Source: Dyadobacter sp. CY345 (GTDB lineage Bacteria; Bacteroidota; Bacteroidia; Cytophagales; Spirosomataceae). From it: a stretch of DNA of 64,000 nucleotides. Numbering within the stretch: the stretch's first letter is position 1; every line of letters starts with the position of its first letter. Both the position numbers and the translations under genes were made by a program. The notes beneath the pieces are model-generated. The model was not told the origin of the DNA. It ran no database searches and saw only the letters and a list, made by a program, of their open reading frames with translations. Location: assembly GCF_021502725.1 (NCBI RefSeq), contig NZ_JAKFFS010000001.1:2170001-2234000 (forward strand). The letters are read 5' to 3'. This document shows, in pieces, positions 22,058-31,023 of this stretch.

Positions 22058-22930
22058 TTAAAACAAGGATAGATAATCTCGCATACCTTTTAACTGCCTT
22101 TTAGCACGGTTCAAAAAGGCATTGAAAATACTTCCATCATCCAGAAGTCTGCGGGGAGAAGTGAAAACAGTTGCTCTGGAATCGGTTACCATTTTCAGAT
22201 TGCCCGCTTTTTTCAGGTTCATTGCCATACGTCCGTCTTCGGCTTCATTTTCATAGTCGCTGCCAACGATATTTGCATAGACTCTGGTGCCACTAACTTT
22301 GAAGCCGCCTGTATTCCGGCCGATTTCAGTCACAAAGCCCATATTGAATCCATAAACGTTTAGATATTCGCGGTTTTTTTTTCGGATCTGAATCATTACT
22401 CCGGCAAATTTCTCGTAGAGCCAGAGCCCGAACCGGCCTTGATTTTCCGGAGGAATGAATGAATAATTTCCATAAACGCCCGTGATATTGGCATCTTTTA
22501 CCATGGGGGCGACCATAAGATCAATCCAGTCTGGCGGATAAAAGGTATCAGAATCAGCGCATAAGTGATATTTTCCCCGAGCCGAATCCAAACCCATTTG
22601 TCTTGCAAAAGGAGTTCCTTGTATAGGTTGCAAATAATTTCTAACGCCAAGCGTATCGAGGACTTTTTGCGTCCCGTCGGAAGAATTATTGTTCACAACA
22701 ACAATCTCCACCTTATATTTAGTCTTGCTTGCAGACAAAGAGGACAATGTTCTGTAAATATTATTTTCCTCATTCCATGCCGGTATCACGACAGAAATGT
22801 CCGGATGCTCATGCTTGAAATTGTTAATAGCTGTTTTAAGAATATCAATTTCACCAGAGGATAAATCCTGAAATTGTTTATTTTTAAAAAGGTGCGGATG
22901 AATCCATTTCGGTAAACCCAAGAAGTTCAT
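22058..22930 (-). CDS. Glycosyltransferase family 2
   Basis: A 290-aa protein with Pro-Ala-Trp-Asn-Glu-Glu-Asn-Asn-Ile at the first strand, Val-Asn-Asn-Asn-Ser-Ser-Asp-Gly-Thr and Cys-Ala-Asp-Ser-Asp-Thr, which holds the metal-binding acids. About 45 residues precede the GT domain, and a basic C-terminal helix (Arg-Ala-Lys-Arg-Gln-Leu-Lys) may bind the membrane. It stands second in the minus-strand operon 24631-20487, 42 nt after the membrane GT gene. Probable role: addition of one sugar of the exopolysaccharide repeat. Confidence 0.87.
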   Translation of the reverse strand: MNFLGLPKWIHPHLFKNKQFQDLSSGEIDILKTAINNFKHEHPDISVVIPAWNEENNIYRTLSSLSASKTKYKVEIVVVNNNSSDGTQKVLDTLGVRNYLQPIQGTPFARQMGLDSARGKYHLCADSDTFYPPDWIDLMVAPMVKDANITGVYGNYSFIPPENQGRFGLWLYEKFAGVMIQIRKKNREYLNVYGFNMGFVTEIGRNTGGFKVSGTRVYANIVGSDYENEAEDGRMAMNLKKAGNLKMVTDSRATVFTSPRRLLDDGSIFNAFLNRAKRQLKGMRDYLSLF

Positions 22931-22972
22931 ATTTTGATAAATTTCATAACGTTGAGACTATAAGTTCGGCTT

Positions 22973-24631
22973 TCATAAACGTCTTTCAGGATCGAGTTCA
23001 AATAAGTATAATTTCACATCGGTACCAGTTTCCCGGGAGGGATATGAATCTTTTAAAACACCAAATGAAGAAATTTTTTCCAGCATTTTTTTGACCGCAT
23101 CAACCTTGTAATAGTACCATTTAGGTTCTTTTTCTATGTCACCTATTTTAATCCCGTTGTATGGTTTGTATGCATACCACAATCTTCTACTCCCGTTCAA
23201 TTTTTTGAAATCAGAGGATAGATTTTTAAAGTAACTATCGAAATTATGTGAAACATACCTTACATCACTTCCAAAAACCGTCTTGAAATTAAAGCCATAT
23301 GCTTGCTGATAATACCTGAATGAAGGCTGATTGTTCCAATATACATACACCACATCACCAGCCTGATAATTTTTCTGCAAATATTGCATAGCTTCCCGCT
23401 GGCTGGATTTTTTATAGTCCCCGAATAATTCAGGATCGATCATTTGTAAAGTAGAATTCAGTAAGGGTGCTGCCAGCAAAGCGCAAAGGAAAATTTTCTT
23501 CGCCCATGCTGATACAGGCCAGGTATAAATATTTTCAACACCCTTGCCTATAACCAAAATAAATATCGGTGAAAGAAAAACTGTTAACCTTTCGCGTAAC
23601 GGATAGAATTCCAAAGCTGAGGCAATCAACGCCAGAATTACGGGAAGAGCAAACAAGAGCAGGTGTTTGCGTTCTTTTTTTAAAAGCGTCCAAAGCCCGA
23701 GAAGCCCGGTCAAAATCGGTAGCGCAGGCATCCTCGCCAGAATTCGCAATTTGTCGCTGTAGTCGTTTTTGTAGTCTAGGTCAAACCACGTCAGGCCCAT
23801 GGGATACCGGACCAGTGAATATATCTGTTTAAATGGCCAAAGTAAATCTTTAACAGAGTGTGGCGGAATTGGCATAAAAGCATCCCTGTTGCGCCAGAAT
23901 TGGATAAGCCATTCCTCTTCGGGAAATTTACTTATAAAAAAAGCATACTGAATTAGAAAACTTATAAGCCATACTGAAAAGGGGATCATGTATAAGAAAA
24001 GCTGTTTCCACTCTTTTTTTATCAGGCAGGTAAGGCAAACCGAACCAGCCATTCCGAATAAAACAAATAAAGATGAAAAGGAAAACCATAAAATAATGGC
24101 TCCCAAAATTCCCCAGATCAAAAGATCTTTAATATTATCTTTTTGAACAAAATGAGTATAGAGGTATAAAGACAAAACCGAAGCGAAGAATTCCGTACCA
24201 TATTGTTTCACTTCTACGGCATGGTAGATGATGGGCGGAGCAAGTGCTACGACAAAAATAGCAGCGAAAATGCTTTGATTCGAGCGTAAAAAATAACGCG
24301 CTACCGGCACAAAAGTAAAAAGCGCAGCAATGCCTGCGACAAACGGAAAAAGTCTGAGAGATAACTCCTTTTTGTCAAAAAAGAAAACACCCAAATGTGC
24401 CAGCCAAAGAAAACCAATAGGCGCGCGCTGCTGATAGTCGAGCGGTAACGTCGCCAGTTCTGTAAAGTTCATCCGGATCAGACTGGATGCCAGGAAAACC
24501 TCATCCTCCCAAAGAGATCTGTTGTTCAGGTAGTGAAAAACCCGAAAAAAAAACCCGGCGAACAGAATTAGTAATATAGGAAAACGATGATTTTTGAAAA
24601 TATTTTTAGAGCTGGTAAACGTTTTTGTCAT
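22973..24631 (-). CDS. Polytopic glycosyltransferase, GT39/ArnT-like
   Basis: A 552-aa protein with about 10-11 membrane helices followed by a soluble C-terminal domain of about 150 residues. The first periplasmic loop has Leu-Trp-Glu-Asp-Glu-Val-Phe, with the acidic residues that act as catalytic base in lipid-linked (GT-C) transferases such as PMT/ArnT. Such enzymes use polyprenyl-phosphate sugars outside the inner membrane. It could decorate the polymer or lipid A. It is the first gene of a four-gene minus-strand operon; its 176-nt upstream gap is shared with the divergent flippase gene. Confidence 0.85.
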   Translation of the reverse strand: MTKTFTSSKNIFKNHRFPILLILFAGFFFRVFHYLNNRSLWEDEVFLASSLIRMNFTELATLPLDYQQRAPIGFLWLAHLGVFFFDKKELSLRLFPFVAGIAALFTFVPVARYFLRSNQSIFAAIFVVALAPPIIYHAVEVKQYGTEFFASVLSLYLYTHFVQKDNIKDLLIWGILGAIILWFSFSSLFVLFGMAGSVCLTCLIKKEWKQLFLYMIPFSVWLISFLIQYAFFISKFPEEEWLIQFWRNRDAFMPIPPHSVKDLLWPFKQIYSLVRYPMGLTWFDLDYKNDYSDKLRILARMPALPILTGLLGLWTLLKKERKHLLLFALPVILALIASALEFYPLRERLTVFLSPIFILVIGKGVENIYTWPVSAWAKKIFLCALLAAPLLNSTLQMIDPELFGDYKKSSQREAMQYLQKNYQAGDVVYVYWNNQPSFRYYQQAYGFNFKTVFGSDVRYVSHNFDSYFKNLSSDFKKLNGSRRLWYAYKPYNGIKIGDIEKEPKWYYYKVDAVKKMLEKISSFGVLKDSYPSRETGTDVKLYLFELDPERRL

Positions 24632-24807
24632 GCGTCGGGCAGGAATTTTTATTGATCAATGAATTGTAAAGTATCTTTATGAGTTCAGTGGCAAATTAGC
24701 GATTTTTTTTGTAGAAATTATTCGTACTCTCGACAATTAATATTAAAAAAATTCACGTATTTGCATTACTTCTGCAATGCACTGGCCAAAACCTACTCAA
24801 CAGATAA

Positions 24808-26148
24808 ATGACTACACAATTATTACAGAAGTTACAAAACAAGCATTTCCTTTCTCTTGCTGGTAACGGTATCATGTCGGTTTTGGGCATGTTAAATATG
24901 ATTATTCTCTACCGTGCGCTGCCGGTTGCCAGTATCGGAATGTGGGTATTTTTTCTTTCGATACTCTTATTAGTTGATACTTTCCGGTCTGGTTTTCTGA
25001 CTACTGCTTTTATCAAGTTTTATGCAGGTGCTAATCCTGAGAGAGCGAAGGAAGTTGTCGGCTCTGCCTGGTTCATTGGAGGAGCGATTACGGCCATTTT
25101 GGTACTGATCAATATTCCTGCCTATTTTTTGATTTCTTATTTAAAAAACCCATCAATTGTTTTATTTGTTGAGTGGTTCGGGATCATTTATGTGGCTTCA
25201 TTGCCCTATTTTATTGCCTCGTGTGTTGTTCAGGCTGAGCAGCGTTTTGATAATCTTTTGTATATCCGCTTCTCAAGTCAGGGCATTTTTATCGTCTTTG
25301 TAATCATTATGGCATTTACAAAAACTGCTACGCTTCAAAATATTATTTATGCTTATCTGGGTGGCGCATTTTTAACAAGTTTATTGACCATTGTAATGGG
25401 CTGGGCCAGGATTTCATGTTTCAAAAACAGAACTTGGGCATGTATTAGTGAGATTTTTCATTTCGGTAAGTACAGTGTCGGGACTACATTGAGTTCAAAT
25501 TTATTCGGTACGTCCAACACCATGATTGTTAACTTTATGCTAGGACCGTCTGCGCTCGCCGTGTTTAATTTGGGACAACGCTTGATGGAGATAATAGAAA
25601 TTCCTCTAAGAAGTTTTGCTGCGACAGGGATGCCTGAACTTGCTGCTGCATACAATGCCGGAGACAGGGAAAGGGTGATTGATACCATGAAACGATACAC
25701 CGGTCTGATTACAGTGGCATTGCTGCCTGCTTGTCTGGGTGCAGTTGTTTTGGCAGACGTTGCGATCCATATTATTGGTGGGAGCAAATATGTAAATTCT
25801 GAGGCAGCTAATATCATGCGGCTGTTTATGACATTTGCATTGCTATATCCGCTCGACAGATTTTTTGCATTAACGCTTGACGTTATTCATCAACCCAAAA
25901 TCAATTTTATAAAGGTTTTATTAATGCTCCTGGGTAGTGTCTCAGCTACTTTTGCAGGGATTTACCTAACCGGAAATATCTATGGCGTTGCGATAGCCGG
26001 CATTGTTCCAACTTTAATCGGTGTGAGTATTGGGTACTGGGGACTGAACCGTTGGCAGCCATTTAATGTCTGGAGCGTCTTTAAAACTGGATATGATGAA
26101 GCACTAATTTTAATAAAAACATATTGGCTAAAGTTATCAGCCAAATAA
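24808..26148 (+). CDS. Wzx-type polysaccharide flippase (MOP superfamily)
   Basis: A 446-aa protein with about 12 hydrophobic helices spread evenly over the chain and few large loops, as in the MATE/Wzx group. It should flip undecaprenyl-linked repeat units across the inner membrane. The motif-poor family is recognised mainly by topology plus Ala-x-Asn-Thr-Met-Ile-Val-Asn-Phe-Met-Leu-Gly-like stretches in the middle (Leu-Gly-Pro-Ser-Ala-Leu-Ala-Val-Phe-Asn-Leu-Gly). It is transcribed alone, divergently from the GT39-like gene, and ends only 6 nt before the converging acyltransferase gene, with no terminator seen between them. Confidence 0.85.
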   Translation: MTTQLLQKLQNKHFLSLAGNGIMSVLGMLNMIILYRALPVASIGMWVFFLSILLLVDTFRSGFLTTAFIKFYAGANPERAKEVVGSAWFIGGAITAILVLINIPAYFLISYLKNPSIVLFVEWFGIIYVASLPYFIASCVVQAEQRFDNLLYIRFSSQGIFIVFVIIMAFTKTATLQNIIYAYLGGAFLTSLLTIVMGWARISCFKNRTWACISEIFHFGKYSVGTTLSSNLFGTSNTMIVNFMLGPSALAVFNLGQRLMEIIEIPLRSFAATGMPELAAAYNAGDRERVIDTMKRYTGLITVALLPACLGAVVLADVAIHIIGGSKYVNSEAANIMRLFMTFALLYPLDRFFALTLDVIHQPKINFIKVLLMLLGSVSATFAGIYLTGNIYGVAIAGIVPTLIGVSIGYWGLNRWQPFNVWSVFKTGYDEALILIKTYWLKLSAK

Positions 26149-26154
26149 TTAAGT

Positions 26155-27303
26155 TTATTTCTCAAGATTCAAAGTAGCAGTTTCAGGCAACCCTGAATTA
26201 TTTTTTTGCTTCTTATATTGAAACCTCATTTCTATATTTTTGTAGGTCCAGGAGGATACCAGATAAATGATCAGGAAATTTAAAATGAAAAGATACGAAT
26301 AAGCAGTTGGCGGGAATTTAAGAATTCTGATAAATAGTACGTTAAACAGGCTGATCAGCAGTGCGTGTGACATATAGATGGAATAGGAATACTGACCGAG
26401 TTTTTTCAATATTCCGATGTTTTTTAATTGTTCTGATATCAAACCTTTTTGGAAGGAAAAAATATAAACACAAGCAAAAAATAAGATTTCAAAGATAATT
26501 CCCCAAGGCTTCAGAAGATCACCATTCGTGATGCAAAAAATAATAATGACCAGCGATATGATCTCGGCGATCGTAAAAAAGCCTACTGATAACACCCGAA
26601 CGTTTTGATTTGTTTTGTCGAAAACACTGAAGCAAACTACGCCAGTGAAAAATCCTAGTATGCCGCGCAGAAAGCCATAATTGAAACTATAATTGATTTG
26701 GAAACTATCCGAAACGAACCATAAACCGGCAATTGAAATGATGATAACAATACCGAAATAGAGATTGCGCCGTAAAGACTGATTGGATAAATAAAGGATT
26801 AAGAGTAAACTTGCAAATACCACATAGGATATCATTTCTGCACTGATCGACCAACTTGGTATGTTCCAGCTAACGTCTTTGACACCAGGGATCGGGGTGG
26901 AGTTTATCAGAAAAAGTGAAGTGAAAAACGTAATGATATTGTTGGCGGGATTTTCAAGATTATTTACCTTAATGTAAGGGTTAAGCAGATTTTTGGCAAC
27001 TTCCATTCCCGCAAATGCGATCAGCATTATAAAATGAAGCGGGTAAATCCGATAAATTCTTTTAGTCAAAAATAGTCTGAATTGCTGCCAGTTCTCCATG
27101 CTTTTATAACTGTAAGCGATCACAAATCCGCTCAATACAAAGAAAAAATCAACAAACATGTCCGAGTTTTCGATAAAACTATTGTTTATTATGGGTGTCT
27201 CGGCAAAGGGGCCCAGGTGAAAAAGGAAAACCATGGATGCGAAAATACCCCGAAACATGTCTAATACTTCAAATCTGTGTTTTTGATTAAGTAAAGTGTT
27301 CAT
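26155..27303 (-). CDS. Membrane acyltransferase, family 3
   Basis: A 382-aa protein with about 10 membrane helices. The N-terminus has Asp-Met-Phe-Arg-Gly-Ile-Phe-Ala-Ser-Met-Val-Phe-Leu-Phe-His-Leu, with the conserved Arg and His of the Acyl_transf_3 (PF01757) family, then Phe-Phe-Phe-Val-Leu-Ser-Gly-Phe-Val-Ile. Such enzymes move acetyl or succinyl groups onto exported sugars. Its ATG overlaps the stop of the RsbW-like gene by 4 nt, so it is the last gene of a five-gene operon with a partner-switching module. That points to control of polymer acylation, or a purely transcriptional link; the second cannot be excluded. Confidence 0.9.
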   Translation of the reverse strand: MNTLLNQKHRFEVLDMFRGIFASMVFLFHLGPFAETPIINNSFIENSDMFVDFFFVLSGFVIAYSYKSMENWQQFRLFLTKRIYRIYPLHFIMLIAFAGMEVAKNLLNPYIKVNNLENPANNIITFFTSLFLINSTPIPGVKDVSWNIPSWSISAEMISYVVFASLLLILYLSNQSLRRNLYFGIVIIISIAGLWFVSDSFQINYSFNYGFLRGILGFFTGVVCFSVFDKTNQNVRVLSVGFFTIAEIISLVIIIFCITNGDLLKPWGIIFEILFFACVYIFSFQKGLISEQLKNIGILKKLGQYSYSIYMSHALLISLFNVLFIRILKFPPTAYSYLFILNFLIIYLVSSWTYKNIEMRFQYKKQKNNSGLPETATLNLEK

Positions 27304-27869
27304 TCATAATATTTAAATGTCACGCTGAAAATATTTTTTTTGGTATTTGGATCATATAGATATCGAAATTCTTCGGCAGCCTTCGCGATGATCATCAGTC
27401 CAAAATGTTCACTGGTCGTAATCAAAAGTTGGGGCATTTCAACATCTTCCACTTCTTTTACGACAAATTCAGCGCTCAGTTCAGATCGGACCATTACCTG
27501 CAAAGAATCCATTCCGTTTTGGTATACTTCAAATTGCTGATGTGACTCAAAATCTTCTAATGGCCAGACCAGCAGTTTTTCGCCACTGTTAACCAGCAGC
27601 TTTAATGGGTTTCCACGGTCTTCCTTTTCAATCGTCAAAGAACTTTGAATTAAGGTTATTAGCAGAAAGCTCTCGTCTGTGCCGGCATGTTTAGTACCAT
27701 TAATCAGTAACTCGGTTAATGCCCATTTTATCCGCGCCAAAATTTCTGACGACACAGGTACCAAATCCTTCGGCTCTTCAATAAATTCAACACAATTTCT
27801 TACCACCGAAGCAACGTCTTCCGCCTTGTTTGAGAACACAAAAGACTTACTATACCCGTTATTTTTCAT
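27300..27869 (-). CDS. RsbW/SpoIIAB-like ATP-binding protein (possible anti-sigma kinase)
   Basis: A 189-aa HATPase_c_2-like protein. The N box is Ala-Leu-Thr-Glu-Leu-Leu-Ile-Asn-Gly-Thr-Lys-His-Ala with Glu53, Asn57 and His61. The D-x-G-x region is weak (Glu-Asp-Arg-Gly-Asn) and followed by about 45 extra residues before His-Phe-Gly-Leu-Met-Ile, the probable G2 box. It is longer than the usual RsbW (about 150 aa). It would phosphorylate the STAS protein encoded 3 nt upstream and bind a partner such as a sigma factor. No sigma factor is nearby, so the output is unknown. Confidence 0.78.
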   Translation of the reverse strand: MKNNGYSKSFVFSNKAEDVASVVRNCVEFIEEPKDLVPVSSEILARIKWALTELLINGTKHAGTDESFLLITLIQSSLTIEKEDRGNPLKLLVNSGEKLLVWPLEDFESHQQFEVYQNGMDSLQVMVRSELSAEFVVKEVEDVEMPQLLITTSEHFGLMIIAKAAEEFRYLYDPNTKKNIFSVTFKYYE

Positions 27870-27872
27870 GCA

Positions 27873-28211
27873 TTAATTTAACATTTCCATTGCCTGATTA
27901 AAATCCTTGTAAATTTTAAACACTTTATCCATTCGAATCAACGTAAGCAGATTTTTGACGTCGGGCTTTAATGATACAAGGTAAATGTCTGTTTTTCTGG
28001 GCATTGCATATTTCAGCGCAACGACTAAACTTCCCAGAAATGAGCTGTCTATATAGTTTACGTTTTCAAAACTGACAATAACCAGACTTGCGCCGTTGGC
28101 AACAAGCGTTATCATTTCTTCCTTAAATTGATCAGCATTTGAAAGACTTGCTTCGTCTGTTAAAATTGTCGCCTGAACGACTTTGTCGATTTGATTAACC
28201 TGAAGTATCAT
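27873..28211 (-). CDS. STAS-domain anti-anti-sigma-factor-like protein
   Basis: A 112-aa single STAS domain. The phosphorylation site is plain: Tyr-Ile-Asp-Ser-Ser-Phe-Leu-Gly at residues 53-60, where Ser57 matches the phospho-serine of SpoIIAA/RsbV. Unphosphorylated protein should bind the RsbW-like partner; the kinase (27300-27869) would phosphorylate it and the PP2C protein (28218-29375) would reset it. The three genes lie side by side, 3 and 6 nt apart, in the order expected for a partner-switching switch. Confidence 0.9.
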   Translation of the reverse strand: MILQVNQIDKVVQATILTDEASLSNADQFKEEMITLVANGASLVIVSFENVNYIDSSFLGSLVVALKYAMPRKTDIYLVSLKPDVKNLLTLIRMDKVFKIYKDFNQAMEMLN

Positions 28212-28217
28212 GATGGG

Positions 28218-29375
28218 TTATTGTTTTTCGATAAAAATTATACTTGCGTCGTCCATTTGGTTACTATCATTGATCTGATCTAAAACATGCGTCCTGATCA
28301 AGTCAAAACTTTTTAACTTACCTAGGTATGGTTTTATTTTTTCTACGAAAAAAGGATAATCACTCTTTTTGGAATTGTTTGATGGGATATCTATCATGCC
28401 ATCTGTAAATATCGCCAGTTGATCGCCGGACTTCATTTGAATAAATTGTTCATCATAAAATCCATCTTCCAAAAGTCCTAATAAAAGGCCGCCCGAGAGA
28501 ACGGTGGCTGCGTTACCGTTCTCCGCATTGAAACTTATCAGAGGTAAATCTCCAGCCCCGGTATAAGATACTTGGCCCGTTTGACTGTCCAGAAGGAGCA
28601 GCGAAAGGCTCGATAAAATATTTTGCAGGCTTTCGTCCAGGCAAACCAACTTGTTTATTTTTTGAACAATGGTGTTTAATGCGAGATCATTATCAAGCAC
28701 GCAAAACCTGATTGCAGCACGGATATAACTTAGAAACCCGAATGTGAAAAACCATGCTTTCCATTTCTTTCCCATAATATCACCCAGAAGTGCGAAGCAG
28801 TAGCGTTCGTCGACTTTGATGAAATCAATAAAATCGCCACCCGGATATCCAAGGTATCCTCTATGCCAAAAGTGCACTTTAAAACTTTGCAATTCCGGGC
28901 TTCGTTCCGGGACTGACTTTACGTTTAAGGTCTCAGCTGCTATGCGTAATTCGCGGATGGAACGTATGTGTTCATTTTCAAGCGACTTGATGATATTATT
29001 CAGCTTAGAAATGATGACGGGAATCGGCGTTTCCTTATTGATATAATCTAACGCATTCATATTCAGTCCTTCGAGCATCATCGAGTCGTCCGTAAACGAG
29101 GTCAGAAACACGAACGGGATATCACGAATATTCGGGTTAAGTAAAACGGTCTGTCTAAAATCGAAGCCGTTGATTTCAGGCATATCATAATCTGACAAGA
29201 TCAGATCTGGCATTTCCTTTTCCAGCAATTTCAGCGCTTCGATTGCAGAATCAGAGAGCAGACATGTGTAACCCGCTCGTTTCAAAGCTGATTCTATAAC
29301 TTTTCTGAAAAGTAGATTATCTTCTACAATCAGAATCGTTCTTACTTTTGTAGGAGTTTCGGGGAAGGCGATCAT
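28218..29375 (-). CDS. Receiver-PP2C (RsbU/SpoIIE-type) phosphatase
   Basis: A 385-aa response regulator. The receiver domain (about 12-130) has Asp62 in Leu-Ser-Asp-Tyr-Asp-Met-Pro, a switch Thr92 and Lys114. A linker helix follows, then a PP2C/SpoIIE domain from about 170: Tyr-Pro-Gly-Gly-Asp-Phe, Leu-Gly-Asp-Ile-Met-Gly-Lys, Gly-Ala-Gly-Asp-Leu-Pro, Phe-Thr-Asp-Gly-Met-Ile-Asp and Met-Asp-Asp-Ala-Ser. All metal-binding acids are present. It should dephosphorylate the STAS protein when its receiver is phosphorylated. Its ATG overlaps the upstream stop by 4 nt. The histidine kinase is not in the window. Confidence 0.93.
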   Translation of the reverse strand: MIAFPETPTKVRTILIVEDNLLFRKVIESALKRAGYTCLLSDSAIEALKLLEKEMPDLILSDYDMPEINGFDFRQTVLLNPNIRDIPFVFLTSFTDDSMMLEGLNMNALDYINKETPIPVIISKLNNIIKSLENEHIRSIRELRIAAETLNVKSVPERSPELQSFKVHFWHRGYLGYPGGDFIDFIKVDERYCFALLGDIMGKKWKAWFFTFGFLSYIRAAIRFCVLDNDLALNTIVQKINKLVCLDESLQNILSSLSLLLLDSQTGQVSYTGAGDLPLISFNAENGNAATVLSGGLLLGLLEDGFYDEQFIQMKSGDQLAIFTDGMIDIPSNNSKKSDYPFFVEKIKPYLGKLKSFDLIRTHVLDQINDSNQMDDASIIFIEKQ

Positions 29376-29914
29376 TTCTTATTGAAATTTAGAACAAACA
29401 ATAGAACTCCGCCGAAAATAATTAACAACGAAACCAGATCCATGATCGTTACGCCGTCATTTGCATTAAAATAAAATACAGTGAAAAGCTCAAAACTTGG
29501 CGGTGCCGGCATTATGATCATTGCAAAACCTACTACAATTAATAATAGGGCCAGAATAAACATGACACCTTTTTGTACTGCATTTTTCTTGATGTAATTC
29601 TTACTTATTTCACTATCAATTTTTGTTTCTGACAACAGTTTTTCCAATCCTTCCAATAATTCTTCCCGCGACAAATTATTGTCCTGGTCAAGTGTGGCGA
29701 AAGGTTCGAGCTGTTTTGGCGTGAACAATGACCTCTGAAACGCATCTGCAATTTGCTGCTGATAGCGTTTGGAACTCATACTGTCGACGCTTGTTTTGTC
29801 AATTACTGCAATTAATTCACTCACTTTTTGTTCCAAAGCAATATTTCCGTCGCCATTTGCCGGCGACTTTGAAGTCGGAATATTATTGATGTCTGGTAAG
29901 CGAGTTATTTTCAC
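29372..29914 (-). CDS. Two-TM hypothetical protein heading the partner-switching operon
   Basis: A 180-aa protein starting with GTG at 29914, the only start candidate at that end. Residues 1-100 are soluble. They include Leu-Asp-Gln-Asp-Asn-Asn-Leu-Ser-Arg-Glu-Glu-Leu, like an EF-hand loop but without the usual Glu at position 12. Two membrane helices follow at about 112-133 and 155-175, with a short loop. No family is recognised. Its stop overlaps the start of the receiver-PP2C gene by ATGA, so it is part of the same unit and may be a membrane anchor or sensor for it; that is an inference. Confidence 0.7.
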   Translation of the reverse strand: MKITRLPDINNIPTSKSPANGDGNIALEQKVSELIAVIDKTSVDSMSSKRYQQQIADAFQRSLFTPKQLEPFATLDQDNNLSREELLEGLEKLLSETKIDSEISKNYIKKNAVQKGVMFILALLLIVVGFAMIIMPAPPSFELFTVFYFNANDGVTIMDLVSLLIIFGGVLLFVLNFNKK

Positions 29915-29998
29915 TTTTTTTACAATTGATTACACTTTCATTAGTTTGAAGGGTGCCCAGGATGCTTTTTGGTCAAAAAACACAGCCGCGAGACAAAT

Positions 29999-30032
29999 TT
30001 TGTTTAAAGCTATGTTTTTATTGTTAATTTTG
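29999..30032 (+). promoter_or_regulatory. Promoter of the GT2 pair, TTTG-N22-TAATTTTG
   Basis: TTTG at 29999-30002 and an exact TAnnTTTG match (TAATTTTG) at 30025-30032, 22 nt apart, within the allowed 17-23 range. Transcription would start near 30039, giving a leader of about 64 nt before the ATG at 30103. Confidence 0.5.
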
Positions 30033-30102
30033 AAATACTTCTACAAATCATTGAAATTAATTCTTCAATTTTATAGATAATAATTCGATACAGTTCGACC
30101 TG

Positions 30103-31020
30103 ATGAAAAGAGTTTCTATTGTTACTGTTAATTTTAATCAACCAAAGGTTACAGAAGATTTACTCAGATCGCTGACGGAGGTAAATACCTATCCTAATCT
30201 GGAAATTATAGTTGTTGATAATGGGAGTAAAGATAACTGGGTTCCTGATTGGCAAAAAAGATACGAAGACGTCACATTTATTCGATCAGAGCTGAACACC
30301 GGGTTTGCAGGCGGAAATAATATCGGCTTGAAAGTCGCAGCAGGAGATTACTATTTTCTGATTAATAATGATACAGAAGTAACCGCGGATCTTATCGGAA
30401 AGCTAGTGGGAACGCTGGAAGAAAATCCGAAAATTGGTGTTGTCTCGCCAAAAATTCACTATTTCGATCAGCCCGGAATGCTCCAATATGCAGGATATAC
30501 AAAAATGAATTATTTCACGGCCAGAAATGCCTGCATAGGGCAGTTTGAAGAAGATCGAGGACAATTTGATTCCCTAACTGGCGCAACTGGATATGCGCAC
30601 GGCGCTGCAATGATGCTTTCCAAAGCTGCGGTGGAGAAAGCGGGTTTCATGGCAGAAAATTATTTCCTATACTACGAAGAGCTGGATTGGTGCGAACGTA
30701 TTCGAAGGGCTGGTTATGAAATTCATGTCAATTTACAGGCTTTGATTTATCATAAGGAATCAGTTTCTGTTGGCAAGCGATCGACGCTGAAAGAATTTTT
30801 TATGACTAGAAACAGGATTCTGTTCATTCGGAAAAATACGCCAACTACCACTTTTGCTATTTTCTGTGTATACTTTTTTTTGATGGTGATACCGAGAAAT
30901 CTATTCGGTTATATAAAAAATAAGGAGTTCAACTTTATTCCTTTTTTCTTAAAGGCGATTCTCTGGCACTTCTCGAATTCTGTCGATAGTAAAAATCTAG
31001 GCTACCCCGTCAAATTTTAA
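30103..31020 (+). CDS. Glycosyltransferase family 2, rhamnosyltransferase-like
   Basis: A 305-aa protein with Val-Thr-Val-Asn-Phe-Asn-Gln-Pro at the start, Val-Val-Asp-Asn-Gly-Ser, Asn-Thr-Gly-Phe-Ala-Gly-Gly-Asn-Asn-Ile-Gly, Leu-Ile-Asn-Asn-Asp-Thr-Glu (the DxD-type site) and Tyr-Glu-Glu-Leu-Asp-Trp-Cys-Glu-Arg. This set is characteristic of WbbL-type rhamnosyltransferases, although the sugar cannot be fixed from motifs. The C-terminus holds a membrane-associated helix. It stands 3 nt before the next GT2 gene. Confidence 0.88.
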   Translation: MKRVSIVTVNFNQPKVTEDLLRSLTEVNTYPNLEIIVVDNGSKDNWVPDWQKRYEDVTFIRSELNTGFAGGNNIGLKVAAGDYYFLINNDTEVTADLIGKLVGTLEENPKIGVVSPKIHYFDQPGMLQYAGYTKMNYFTARNACIGQFEEDRGQFDSLTGATGYAHGAAMMLSKAAVEKAGFMAENYFLYYEELDWCERIRRAGYEIHVNLQALIYHKESVSVGKRSTLKEFFMTRNRILFIRKNTPTTTFAIFCVYFFLMVIPRNLFGYIKNKEFNFIPFFLKAILWHFSNSVDSKNLGYPVKF

Positions 31021-31023
31021 AAT

